A stretch of 64,000 bases of DNA from an uncultured Pelagibacteraceae bacterium (GTDB lineage: Bacteria > Pseudomonadota > Alphaproteobacteria > Pelagibacterales > Pelagibacteraceae): assembly GCA_902518165.1 (NCBI GenBank), contig CABYFB010000005.1, forward strand, positions 1-64,000. Direction: 5' to 3'. The notes under the pieces are model-generated. The model saw only the letters and a list, made by a program, of their open reading frames with translations. It did no database searches and had not been told where the DNA came from. This document shows positions 16,143 through 24,329 of this stretch, in pieces (position 1 is the stretch's first letter; each line of letters starts with the position of its first letter). A program made the translations under genes and the position numbers.

Positions 16143-17015
16143 ATGGCAAATAATAAATTAGCAATTATCGGTGGAAGCGGCTTATATGATGTTGAAGAGT
16201 TTAAAGATAGAGAAACTCTTGATTTAAATACTCCGTGGGGGAAACCCTCTGATTTAATTTTAAAGGCAAAATATAATAATAAAGAAATTTATTTTCTTCC
16301 AAGACACGGAAAAGGTCATTTTATTTCTCCATCAAAAATAAATTTTAGAGCAAATATTGATGCACTTAAACAACTAGGAATCACAGACATAATTTCTGTT
16401 TCAGCCGTTGGATCTTTAAAAGAAGATTTGTCCCCAGGTAAATTTGTTATCGTTGATCAATTCATTGATAGAACTTTTGCAAGAAATAAAACCTTTTTTG
16501 ATGATGAAATTGTTGCGCATGTATCAATGGCACACCCAACCTCAAATGGGCTGATGAATGCTTGCGAAGATTCTATTAAAAAAGAAAATATACCTTATCA
16601 AAGAGGTGGAACTTATGTTGTAATGGAAGGTCCACAATTTTCTACATTAGCAGAGTCAAACCTATATAGATCATGGAAAGCAGATGTTATTGGAATGACA
16701 AATATGCCAGAAGCTAAACTAGCAAGAGAAGCTGAAATCAGATATGCTTCAGTATCGATGGTAACAGATTATGATTGTTGGCATCCAGATCATGAAAATG
16801 TTGACGTTCAACAAGTAATAAAAGTACTTTTAGATAATGCAGCAAAAGCGAAAAATATGATTAAAAATTTGATAGATAACTTCGAAATTCACATAGATCC
16901 TAATGACCCAACTAATAATTGCTTAGATGTAGCAATAATTACTGCTCCAGAAAAAAGAACGCAAAAAACTAAAGATAAATTAAATACAATCGCAGGAAGA
17001 GTTCTTAATAAATGA
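16143..17015 (+). CDS. mtnP: S-methyl-5'-thioadenosine phosphorylase
   Basis: Phosphorolysis of methylthioadenosine to adenine and 5-methylthioribose-1-phosphate. The 290-residue protein shows IIGGSGLYD (8-16), the phosphate/ribose block FLPRHGKGH, VSAVGSL, and the purine/methylthioribose pocket YVVMEGPQFSTLAE. The TNMPEAKLAREAEI segment and the following VTDYDCWH favour MTA over inosine or guanosine phosphorylases. It overlaps mtnA by 4 bp (ATGA) and is divergent from apt. MTA is the by-product of the SpeE reaction encoded at 20.2 kb. Function firm. Confidence 0.95.
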   Translation: MANNKLAIIGGSGLYDVEEFKDRETLDLNTPWGKPSDLILKAKYNNKEIYFLPRHGKGHFISPSKINFRANIDALKQLGITDIISVSAVGSLKEDLSPGKFVIVDQFIDRTFARNKTFFDDEIVAHVSMAHPTSNGLMNACEDSIKKENIPYQRGGTYVVMEGPQFSTLAESNLYRSWKADVIGMTNMPEAKLAREAEIRYASVSMVTDYDCWHPDHENVDVQQVIKVLLDNAAKAKNMIKNLIDNFEIHIDPNDPTNNCLDVAIITAPEKRTQKTKDKLNTIAGRVLNK

Positions 17016-18088
17016 AAATTAATGGTGTTGAATATAAAACAATTTGGTTTGATGAAGAAAAACAGGTTGTAAAAATAATAGATCAAACAAAGCTTCCACA
17101 TAAATTTATAATAAAAGAATTAAGTTCAGTTAAAGACGCGATAAATGCTATAAAAACAATGGAAGTGAGAGGCGCTCCATTAATCGGAGGTACAGCTGCA
17201 TTTGGATTGGTTTTAGCCATAAAAGAAAATAACAGTTTAGATTTTATAAAAAAAAGTTCGGAAGAATTAGTTGCTTCTAGGCCAACGGCCATAAATCTTC
17301 AGTGGGCAGTTCATAGAATGAATAACAAATTGTCATTTGTTGAACCTGGAGATTTATTTAATGTTGCACTCAACGAAGCTAAAGAAATTTGCAAAGAAGA
17401 CGAGAGATTTTGTGAAAGTATTGGTAAAAATGGATTAAATATTATTGAGGATATATATAATAAAAAGAAAGATACTGTAAATATTCTAACGCATTGTAAT
17501 GCTGGTTGGTTAGCTACAATAGATTGGGGAACGGCAACTTCACCTATTTATCATGCACATAAAAAAGGAATACCAATTCATGTTTGGGTAGATGAAACTA
17601 GACCAAGAAATCAAGGAGCAAACCTTACATCATATGAACTTAATGAAGAAGAAATTCCAAATACAATTATAGCAGATAATACAGGTGGAATATTAATGCA
17701 AAGAGGACAGGTTGATATGTGTATTGTTGGAACAGATAGGACATTATCAAACGGAGATGTATGTAATAAAATTGGAACATATTTAAAAGCTCTTGCAGCT
17801 CATGATAATAAGGTACCTTTTTATGTTGCTTTACCAAGTTCAACGATAGATTGGAATTTAAAAAACCCTAAAGATATTCCAATAGAAGAAAGAGATCCAA
17901 AAGAACTTTCTCATGTGGATGGAATTAACAAAGATAATAAAGTTGATAAAGTTTTAATATATCCTGAAAAAAGCAAATCATTAAATTTAGCATTTGATGT
18001 AACACCTGCTAAATATGTTACTGCATTAATAACAGAAAAGGGAGTTTGTGATGCTTCATCTGAGGGCTTAAAAAAATTATTTAATTAA
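17012..18088 (+). CDS. mtnA: Methylthioribose-1-phosphate isomerase
   Basis: Isomerises 5-methylthioribose-1-phosphate to 5-methylthioribulose-1-phosphate. The 358-residue protein is of the eIF2B-like family with EVRGAPLIGG (51-60), the catalytic cysteine Cys162 in LTHCNAGWLATIDWGTA, and catalytic Asp242 in IVGTDRTLSNGDVCNKIGTY. It is translationally coupled to mtnP. The later enzymes of the universal methionine salvage route (MtnB, MtnC, MtnD, or MtnW/X) are not in this window; instead the convergent neighbour, touching at 18088/18089, is a class II aldolase fused to a dehydrogenase. Confidence 0.95.
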   Translation: MKINGVEYKTIWFDEEKQVVKIIDQTKLPHKFIIKELSSVKDAINAIKTMEVRGAPLIGGTAAFGLVLAIKENNSLDFIKKSSEELVASRPTAINLQWAVHRMNNKLSFVEPGDLFNVALNEAKEICKEDERFCESIGKNGLNIIEDIYNKKKDTVNILTHCNAGWLATIDWGTATSPIYHAHKKGIPIHVWVDETRPRNQGANLTSYELNEEEIPNTIIADNTGGILMQRGQVDMCIVGTDRTLSNGDVCNKIGTYLKALAAHDNKVPFYVALPSSTIDWNLKNPKDIPIEERDPKELSHVDGINKDNKVDKVLIYPEKSKSLNLAFDVTPAKYVTALITEKGVCDASSEGLKKLFN

Positions 18089-20122
18089 TTATCTTAAAGA
18101 AGCTGCAATATTTCCACCATCTACAGTTAGCACTGCTCCAGTTGATTTTTTTGATATCGCAAGATGATAAAAAGCTTTAGCGACATCATCTGCTTTAACT
18201 TCGCTTAAGAGTAAATTACCACTCATATATTGATCCGTGGTTACTTCTCTTGCCTTTGCTCTTTGTTTAATCATTTTATCATTTAATAAACCACTTCTAA
18301 TTCTATCAGCATTAACACCATTTGATCTAATACCAAGGTGTCCATAATCAACTGCATATTGTTTACATAAATTTAAAAGTGCAGACTTAGGCAATCCATA
18401 TGGTCCAAAATTTTTACCAGGATTAACTGACTGTTTAGATATATTAAATAACAAACATCCATTTATATTTTGTTTTTTCATAATTTTTACAGCCTCTGAA
18501 GCACAATTTTGGTGTGAGAAAAAATTATCTTCGAAACTTTTTCGAAGTACTTCATCATTAACTTCTGCAATTGATCCGCCCATAGCAGTACCAGCATTAG
18601 ATATTAAAATATCTACACCTCCATATATTTCCAAAATTTTACTAAATGCTTTTTTTACACTTTGTTTGTTGGTTACATCACAGTGAATACAAAGATCACT
18701 TATTTTTGTCTGTAAATCATTTATCTTACTTTTATTAATATCAAGCAAAACAACTTCTGCTCCGTATTTTTTAAATAATTTATAGGTTGCTTTACCAATT
18801 TCACCAGTGCTACCAGTGATAACAACAACGTTGCCTTGCAATTCTTTTTTTGCTTTATTTAACTTTGCTTGTTCTAAGGACCAATACTCAACATCAAATA
18901 AGTCTTTTTTCGATAAAAATTTATATCTGGATGTTTCTTCAACACTTGAAATTACATTGGCATTAGTTTGAGTTAAATCACCTGCAATTCTTGCAGCTTT
19001 TAAGGTATCACCTACAGTAAATAAACCAAAATTCTGAATAAGAATTACTCTAGGAGATGTATCAAGCATTACTTTTTTTTCTTTAGTTTTTTTCTTATTA
19101 GATTCAAAATATTTTTTATATTTTTGGCGGTATTCTTTGAATTTTTTTTCAGCTAAATTTTTAAATTCATTCAAAGTACAATTTGGTTTTGGTGACATTA
19201 TCAAAGGAAATGGTTTAACTCTTATAACATGATCAGGAGTAGCTGTTCCTTCATTTGAGTATCTATTTATATCTTTACCATTAATAAAATAATCTAACTT
19301 ACTATTTTTTTTAAAATTTAAGATAAATTTATTATCATTTTTCTCAGATAAAAGACCTCTCAATATAGGAGCTACATCCGCAGTTGAGAAATTAAATTTA
19401 GTTTTTTTAATTTGTTTTATTTTTTTCTTTTTTAGTTTGGTTAAAGTTTTTTCAGCATTAGATATATACTTTATCATTAAAGTGTAAGCATCTTTTGCAT
19501 TATCAGCAAATGTGAAAATGCCATGGTTTAATAAAATCAAACAATTTATATTTGGATTTTTAGAATAAACTTCATTTATTTTTTGTGCTAATTTAAATCC
19601 TGGCATTACATATGGGACTATTGCAGTTTTTTTACCAAATATTTTTTTTGATAATATTTCTCCATTTGGTCTATTAGTGATTTTCATAATTGCATCAGAA
19701 TGAGTGTGATCAACAAATTTAAACGGTAAAAATGCATGTAAAAAAGTTTCAACTGATGGATTGGGCGATTTTGTATCTATCAAATTTTTTTTTTGAAAAG
19801 CAACCATGTCATCATCAGAGAGCGTTTTCTTTTTTTTCATAGTAAGCAAAGGATTTAATTTAACAGCTGGCAAACCCTCTGGTTCAATTTCAGCCATATC
19901 CCATCCACTGCCTTTTACGCAAAGAACATCATAATATTTACCATCTATATCTTTGATTTTGGTCTTGACTGAAGTATTGCCACCACCATGCAAGACCAAT
20001 TCTGGATTTCTTCCTAGAAGCCTAGTTGTATAAACTCTTAAAGCCATATCTTCAGAATGACCTAATTTCTTATACTTTTTAATATATTTTTTAGCTTCGT
20101 TTTCTGACCAATTGTTTTTCAA
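18089..20122 (-). CDS. Bifunctional class II aldolase / short-chain dehydrogenase
   Basis: A 677-residue fusion. The N-terminal half is a zinc class II (fuculose/rhamnulose-type) aldolase: HGGGNTS at 45-51, catalytic-position Glu125, zinc ligands His139, His141 and His200. Its C-terminal part (from about 430) is a short-chain dehydrogenase with TGSTGEIG (436-443), Ser562 and the catalytic YGLPK (Tyr575, Lys579). Proteins of this architecture are usually annotated as rhamnulose-1-phosphate aldolase/lactaldehyde dehydrogenase. No rhamnose genes are nearby; the flanks are mtnA and speDE. I infer that it may split methylthioribulose-1-phosphate (or 5-deoxyribulose-1-phosphate) into DHAP and an aldehyde handled by the fused dehydrogenase. 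Confidence 0.88.
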   Translation of the reverse strand: MKNNWSENEAKKYIKKYKKLGHSEDMALRVYTTRLLGRNPELVLHGGGNTSVKTKIKDIDGKYYDVLCVKGSGWDMAEIEPEGLPAVKLNPLLTMKKKKTLSDDDMVAFQKKNLIDTKSPNPSVETFLHAFLPFKFVDHTHSDAIMKITNRPNGEILSKKIFGKKTAIVPYVMPGFKLAQKINEVYSKNPNINCLILLNHGIFTFADNAKDAYTLMIKYISNAEKTLTKLKKKKIKQIKKTKFNFSTADVAPILRGLLSEKNDNKFILNFKKNSKLDYFINGKDINRYSNEGTATPDHVIRVKPFPLIMSPKPNCTLNEFKNLAEKKFKEYRQKYKKYFESNKKKTKEKKVMLDTSPRVILIQNFGLFTVGDTLKAARIAGDLTQTNANVISSVEETSRYKFLSKKDLFDVEYWSLEQAKLNKAKKELQGNVVVITGSTGEIGKATYKLFKKYGAEVVLLDINKSKINDLQTKISDLCIHCDVTNKQSVKKAFSKILEIYGGVDILISNAGTAMGGSIAEVNDEVLRKSFEDNFFSHQNCASEAVKIMKKQNINGCLLFNISKQSVNPGKNFGPYGLPKSALLNLCKQYAVDYGHLGIRSNGVNADRIRSGLLNDKMIKQRAKAREVTTDQYMSGNLLLSEVKADDVAKAFYHLAISKKSTGAVLTVDGGNIAASLR

Positions 20123-20211
20123 TGTTTATCCTCGATAAATTATTATAATAGTTTTTTGTTTGAAAGAAGTAAAAAATTTCGTTAGTTAAAAAAGATATAT
20201 ATTAGATTCTT

Positions 20212-21252
20212 ATGGAAAAAGTTGGGGAACATATAACACTGGATATAGTTGGAACTAAAAAGGAATATACTCCCGAATTTTATGAAAAGTTAGTTTATAA
20301 AATTGCTAAAGCAGCAAAAGTAACAGTTTTAAAAATTTCTAAATATAAATTCGAGCCACAAGGATTTACATTGGTTGCTTTGCTTGCTGAAAGTCACATT
20401 AGTTTTCATACTTTTCCAGAAAAAGAAATTGTAAGCTTTGATTTTTTTACATGTGGAAAAGTATCACCAAAAGTTTCTCTAGATATAATAAAAGACGAGA
20501 TGGAACATACAAATATCATAATTAAAGAATTTAATAGAGATACTATTGATCTTTATCATGACAATTATAGTTCTCCAGGTTTAAAAAAATCATATGTTGT
20601 TAATAGAGTTTTAGAAAATTTCAAATCTAAAGTAGGTCAATATATTGAAATACTTGATTTAGAACAATTTGGAAAAGCTTTATTTATTGATAATGAAATA
20701 CAAGTAGCTGAAAGTGACGAACATTTGTATAGCTCAAACTTTGTAAATTCAGGTCTTAATTTAAATTCAAACAAGGAAAAAGCTGCAATTATTGGTGGAG
20801 GTGACGGTGGTGTTGCAAGAGAATGCATTTCACAAAATTTTGGCTTTATAGATTGGTATGAATTAGATCCCGAGGTTGTTGATGTATGTGATAAACATCT
20901 GAGCAAAATTGGTGAGAAGGCTACAGAAAAGAATTCAGTTAAATGTGTTTGGGGGGATGCTTTTGAAAGTATTAAATCTGTCAAAGACAATACTTATGAT
21001 CAAATATTTGTTGATCTAAATGATGATCAATTTTGTATAGATTTGGCTGCAAAAAATATGTCATCCTTAGAAAGAATTTTAAAACCTAAAGGTGTAATTA
21101 CCGCTCAAGTAGGAAGCCAAGACAAAAAACCAAAACAAGTTGAAAATTGGTTAAATGTTTTTAATAAAAATTTTGGAAATACAAAACTTTCAAGAGTTTA
21201 TATACCTAGTTTTGATTGTTCTTGGAATTTTTCCTCGTCAATAAATCATTAA
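20212..21252 (+). CDS. Fused S-adenosylmethionine decarboxylase / spermidine synthase
   Basis: A 346-residue SpeD-SpeE fusion. Residues 1-120 are a bacterial type 1b AdoMet decarboxylase: the self-processing site LLAESHISFHTFPE gives pyruvoyl Ser61 after cleavage behind Glu60, with His66 and Cys81 (FFTCG) in the active site. Residues 125-340 are a spermidine synthase-type aminopropyltransferase with AAIIGGGDGGVAREC (191-205), DWYELDPEVVDVC and the DQIFVDLND acidic block. It would make decarboxylated AdoMet and transfer its aminopropyl group to a diamine, releasing methylthioadenosine for the adjacent mtnP/mtnA. Processing would leave the decarboxylase alpha chain attached to SpeE. The amine acceptor is not known. 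Confidence 0.92.
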   Translation: MEKVGEHITLDIVGTKKEYTPEFYEKLVYKIAKAAKVTVLKISKYKFEPQGFTLVALLAESHISFHTFPEKEIVSFDFFTCGKVSPKVSLDIIKDEMEHTNIIIKEFNRDTIDLYHDNYSSPGLKKSYVVNRVLENFKSKVGQYIEILDLEQFGKALFIDNEIQVAESDEHLYSSNFVNSGLNLNSNKEKAAIIGGGDGGVARECISQNFGFIDWYELDPEVVDVCDKHLSKIGEKATEKNSVKCVWGDAFESIKSVKDNTYDQIFVDLNDDQFCIDLAAKNMSSLERILKPKGVITAQVGSQDKKPKQVENWLNVFNKNFGNTKLSRVYIPSFDCSWNFSSSINH

Positions 21253-21310
21253 TTTTTCTTTTTAAAACAATAATTTTATGAAATAATCTTCAAAATTTTT
21301 GGAGGAAAAA

Positions 21311-22138
21311 ATGAAAAAATTAAAAGTATTAGGACTTGGTATTTTGATATCGTCATTTCTAACAATTTCTTCAATTGCAGATCAAATTAAAATAGGAACC
21401 GAAGGCGCATATCCGCCTTGGAATTCTAAAGATTCAGCTGGAAATTTGATTGGCTTTGAAGTCGAATTAGCAAATGAATTATGTAAAATAATGAAACATG
21501 ATTGCACAATTGTAGAGCAAGACTGGGATGGAATGATACCAGCTTTAGTCTCAAGAAAATTTGATGCCATCATGGCTGGAATGTCAATAACTGGTGAGAG
21601 AATGAAAACAATAAACTTTTCTCAAGGTTATGCTGATGAAGTTGCATCATTAGCTGTTATGAAAGGATCAAAAAACGAAGGTCTTAAAACTATGTCAGCT
21701 ATAAATTTATCTGATGTAAGTGCTGATGAACAAGCAACACTAGATGTTTTGACTAAAGCATTTAAAGGTAAAACTATAGGTGTACAAACAGCAACAATTC
21801 ACCAGAACTTTCTAGAGTCTGGTTTAATGGGTAATGTAAAAATTAGAACTTACAAAACTCAAGATGAAGTAAACTTAGATTTATCTGCTGGTAGAATAGA
21901 TGCGGCACTAGCTGCAGCAGTTGCTTTTACAGATTATGCAGAGAAATCTGGTAAAGCAGTTGTATTAACTGGACCAACATTTGCAGGTGGAGATTTTGGT
22001 AATGGTGTTGGCGTAGGTATTAGAAAAGGTGACTCTAAACTTTTAAATGATTTTAATGCAGCAATTGATAAAGCTAGAGATGATGGCATTATTAGTAAGC
22101 TTGCTATAAAACATTTTGGTTTTGACGCTTCTATGTAA
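21311..22138 (+). CDS. Basic-amino-acid-type ABC transporter substrate-binding protein
   Basis: Periplasmic binding protein of the lysine/arginine/ornithine/octopine class, 275 residues. The start is the ATG at 21311 behind GGAGG (21301-21305); a TTG at 21299 would extend over that site. The signal peptide runs MKKLKVLGLGILIS... with cleavage near SIA-DQ. Mature-protein hallmarks are GTEGAYPPWNSKD, GFEVELANELC, the DWDGMIPALVSRKFDAIM block and ITGERMKTINFS, all close to LAO-binding-protein motifs. Two permeases follow after a hairpin. Given speDE just upstream, arginine, ornithine or a polyamine precursor is an appealing ligand, but that is inference. Confidence 0.9.
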   Translation: MKKLKVLGLGILISSFLTISSIADQIKIGTEGAYPPWNSKDSAGNLIGFEVELANELCKIMKHDCTIVEQDWDGMIPALVSRKFDAIMAGMSITGERMKTINFSQGYADEVASLAVMKGSKNEGLKTMSAINLSDVSADEQATLDVLTKAFKGKTIGVQTATIHQNFLESGLMGNVKIRTYKTQDEVNLDLSAGRIDAALAAAVAFTDYAEKSGKAVVLTGPTFAGGDFGNGVGVGIRKGDSKLLNDFNAAIDKARDDGIISKLAIKHFGFDASM

Positions 22139-22150
22139 TAAATTATTTAT

Positions 22151-22172
22151 GGGTGGCTATAATTAGCCACCT
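22151..22172 (+). repeat. Hairpin between binding protein and permease genes
   Basis: GGGTGGCTA (22151-22159) pairs with TAGCCACCT (22164-22172): a 9-bp stem, including one terminal wobble, around a 4-nt loop. No T-run follows. It sits 13 bp after the binding-protein stop and 6 bp before the permease ATG, so it could protect the upstream mRNA from 3' exonucleases, lower permease translation, or both. The permease has no visible Shine-Dalgarno sequence apart from this stem. Confidence 0.6.
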
Positions 22173-22177
22173 ATATT

Positions 22178-22870
22178 ATGGAACTTCTATATTTTGGTGA
22201 TAAAGGTTGGGGAGACGAGTTATTCTTTGCAACCTTAATGACAATTGCGGTCTCAATAACCGCAATGATAATTGGCTTTATATTTGCTGCTTTATTTACT
22301 CCATTAAAATTATCTAATAATAAATTTCTTAATTCTATTGGTAATGCATACACCACTGTTATTAGAGGTGTACCAGAGCTTCTAGTAATTTATTTATTTT
22401 TCTTTGGTGGAAGTGGAGCAATTATGTTTGTTGCTTCAATATTTGGTTATAATGATTACATCGAAATTAATGCTTTTTTAACTGGTTCATTTTCAATAGG
22501 GATAATATCGGGAGCATACTCAACCGAAGTATTTAGAGGAGCCCTACAATCAATCGATAAAGGTCAGTTTGAGGCTGCAAAGGTTTTAGGTTTTAATAAA
22601 TATATTTACTTCTTTAAAATTATTTTGCCTCAAATGCTAAGACTTGCAATTCCAAACTTAAGCAATGTTTGGCAAATTACATTAAAAGATACTTCTCTTA
22701 TATCTGTAACGGGTTTAGTTGAAATAATGAGACAATCCTATATTGCAGCTGGTTCAACTAGAGATCCATTATTTTTTTACTCATTTGCAGCAGTTCTATA
22801 CTTAATGCTTACATTTTTAAGTATGCAATTATTAAATAGATTAGAAACAAAATATAGCAAAGGTTATTAA
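22178..22870 (+). CDS. Polar amino acid ABC transporter permease (HisQ type)
   Basis: A 230-residue inner-membrane permease with about five membrane segments. The HisMQ family hallmark lies at residues 50-75 (AYTTVIRGVPELLVIYLFFF), and the EAA loop is GQFEAAKVLGFNKYIYFFKI. It pairs with the next permease, overlapping it by one base (TAATG), to form the heterodimer expected for HisQM/ArtQM/OccQM importers. The start ATG at 22178 comes straight after a hairpin. No ATPase gene is in the operon. Confidence 0.92.
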   Translation: MELLYFGDKGWGDELFFATLMTIAVSITAMIIGFIFAALFTPLKLSNNKFLNSIGNAYTTVIRGVPELLVIYLFFFGGSGAIMFVASIFGYNDYIEINAFLTGSFSIGIISGAYSTEVFRGALQSIDKGQFEAAKVLGFNKYIYFFKIILPQMLRLAIPNLSNVWQITLKDTSLISVTGLVEIMRQSYIAAGSTRDPLFFYSFAAVLYLMLTFLSMQLLNRLETKYSKGY

Positions 22871-23547
22871 TGGATATTGAATTAATGATAAATAGTTTTC
22901 CTAAGTTGTTAAACGCAACTTTGATTACTCTTAAACTATTATCTGTATCTCTAATTCTTGGTCTTTTAATTGGATTAGGTTTTGCAATCTTGAGAATGAA
23001 TAATAATAAGTTGATTAATAAATTTGCTTACGGGTATTCATATATTTTTAGAGGAACACCTTTATTGGTTCAAATCTTCATAATATATTTTGGATTAGGT
23101 CAAATTGAATATTTAAGAACAACCTTTTTATGGGTAGTTTTAAAAGAACCATACTGGTGTGCGATAATAGCATTTTCACTAAATACAGGGGCTTATACTT
23201 CTGAAATATTGAGATCAGCTTTTCAAACTATAAAACCGGGATATTTAGAAGCTGGAAAAAGTTTAGGTATACCTTCAAAAATAATTTTTACAAAAATACA
23301 AATTCCTATTGCAATTAAACAGTCTTTACCAGCCTATGGGAATGAAATTATTTTGATGCTTAAAGGAACATCTCTAGCAAGTACAGTCACACTAATGGAT
23401 TTAACAGGTGTTGCAAAATATATAATTTCAACGACATTTAAACCAGTAGAGGTGTTTATTGTTGCAGGAGGTATTTACTTGTTTATGACTTTTATAATTC
23501 ATAATGTAATTAAATATTTAGAAAAAAAATATGGGTTTCAAACATGA
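22870..23547 (+). CDS. Polar amino acid ABC transporter permease (HisM type)
   Basis: A 225-residue inner-membrane permease, partner of the upstream HisQ-type protein. It shows the family segment YIFRGTPLLVQIFIIYFGL, the AFSLNTGAYTSEILRSA block and the EAA loop GYLEAGKSLGIPSKIIFTKI. Its last 4 bp overlap the start of the nitrilase-family gene (ATGA), tying import to a C-N hydrolase. In most genomes the ATPase subunit follows here; it is missing, so the system must borrow an ATPase encoded elsewhere. Confidence 0.92.
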   Translation: MDIELMINSFPKLLNATLITLKLLSVSLILGLLIGLGFAILRMNNNKLINKFAYGYSYIFRGTPLLVQIFIIYFGLGQIEYLRTTFLWVVLKEPYWCAIIAFSLNTGAYTSEILRSAFQTIKPGYLEAGKSLGIPSKIIFTKIQIPIAIKQSLPAYGNEIILMLKGTSLASTVTLMDLTGVAKYIISTTFKPVEVFIVAGGIYLFMTFIIHNVIKYLEKKYGFQT

Positions 23548-24329
23548 AAATAGCATGCATACAATTATCTAGTGGAGAAAATTATAAAGATAATTATAAA
23601 GATATTCTTAAATATGTAAATCAAGCTATAAAAAATAAATCAGATTTAATCATTACACCCGAAACCTCCTCTTTGATGTCTAGCAGTAGAGAAACATTAT
23701 TTAAATTTTCATTTGAAATGAATAAAGATCCAATTTTAAAGAAAATTAAAGAAGTTTCAAAAAAATATAAGAAATGGATTTTACTTGGTTCAATTTGCGT
23801 TAAAGTTAAAAATAAACTCAGAAATAGATCGATACTGGTTGGACCAAATGGAAAAATTGTCAAATATTATGACAAAATTAATATGTTTGATGTTAAAATT
23901 CCGAATAAAGAACAGCATAAAGAAAGCAAAACTTTTAAAGCAGGAAATAAATTAGTAACTGCTAATTTACCTTGGGGTAAAATAGGTTTTACAATATGTT
24001 TTGATCTGAGATTTCCAGAACTTTACAGAAATTTATCAAAAAAAAATTTGAGTTTTATTGCTGTTCCATCAGCTTTCACAAAATTTACTGGACAAAAACA
24101 TTGGTTAACACTTTTAAGAGCAAGAGCGATTGAAAATTTTTGTTATATATTTGCACCAGCTCAAACTGGAAAAAATACCCCTAAAAGAGAAACATTTGGT
24201 CATACGGCTATTATTTCACCAGATGGAAAAATATTAGCATTAAAAAAATTAGGTAAGGGAGTGATATATTCAAAAATTAATCCTAAGCTCTCCATGGATT
24301 TAAGAAAAATAATACCAACTCTAATTTAA
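23544..24329 (+). CDS. Carbon-nitrogen hydrolase (nitrilase superfamily, Nit1/Nit2-like)
   Basis: A 261-residue cytosolic amidase with a complete nitrilase-fold triad: Glu40 in IITPETSS, Lys111 in YYDKINMFDV, and Cys152 in GFTICFDLRFPELYR. That last block and the DKINMFDVKIP stretch resemble Nit1/Nit2 (deaminated glutathione amidase, omega-amidase) more than nitrile hydrolases or N-carbamoylputrescine amidases. It overlaps the HisM-type permease by 4 bp, so it probably acts on the imported nitrogen compound or on an amide made from it. Convergent with the ATP-grasp gene, the two share 4 bp at their stops. Confidence 0.87.
   Translation: MKIACIQLSSGENYKDNYKDILKYVNQAIKNKSDLIITPETSSLMSSSRETLFKFSFEMNKDPILKKIKEVSKKYKKWILLGSICVKVKNKLRNRSILVGPNGKIVKYYDKINMFDVKIPNKEQHKESKTFKAGNKLVTANLPWGKIGFTICFDLRFPELYRNLSKKNLSFIAVPSAFTKFTGQKHWLTLLRARAIENFCYIFAPAQTGKNTPKRETFGHTAIISPDGKILALKKLGKGVIYSKINPKLSMDLRKIIPTLI

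Noticed and set aside
18089-20122. Rhamnose catabolism locus
   Set aside because: The fusion enzyme is usually labelled as rhamnose-related, but no rhamnose kinase, isomerase, transporter or regulator is present nearby.
20637-20990. Open frame of 117 codons on the minus strand inside the SpeD-SpeE gene
   Set aside because: Antisense to the aminopropyltransferase core, Ser-rich with no recognisable domain and no promoter or ribosome site.
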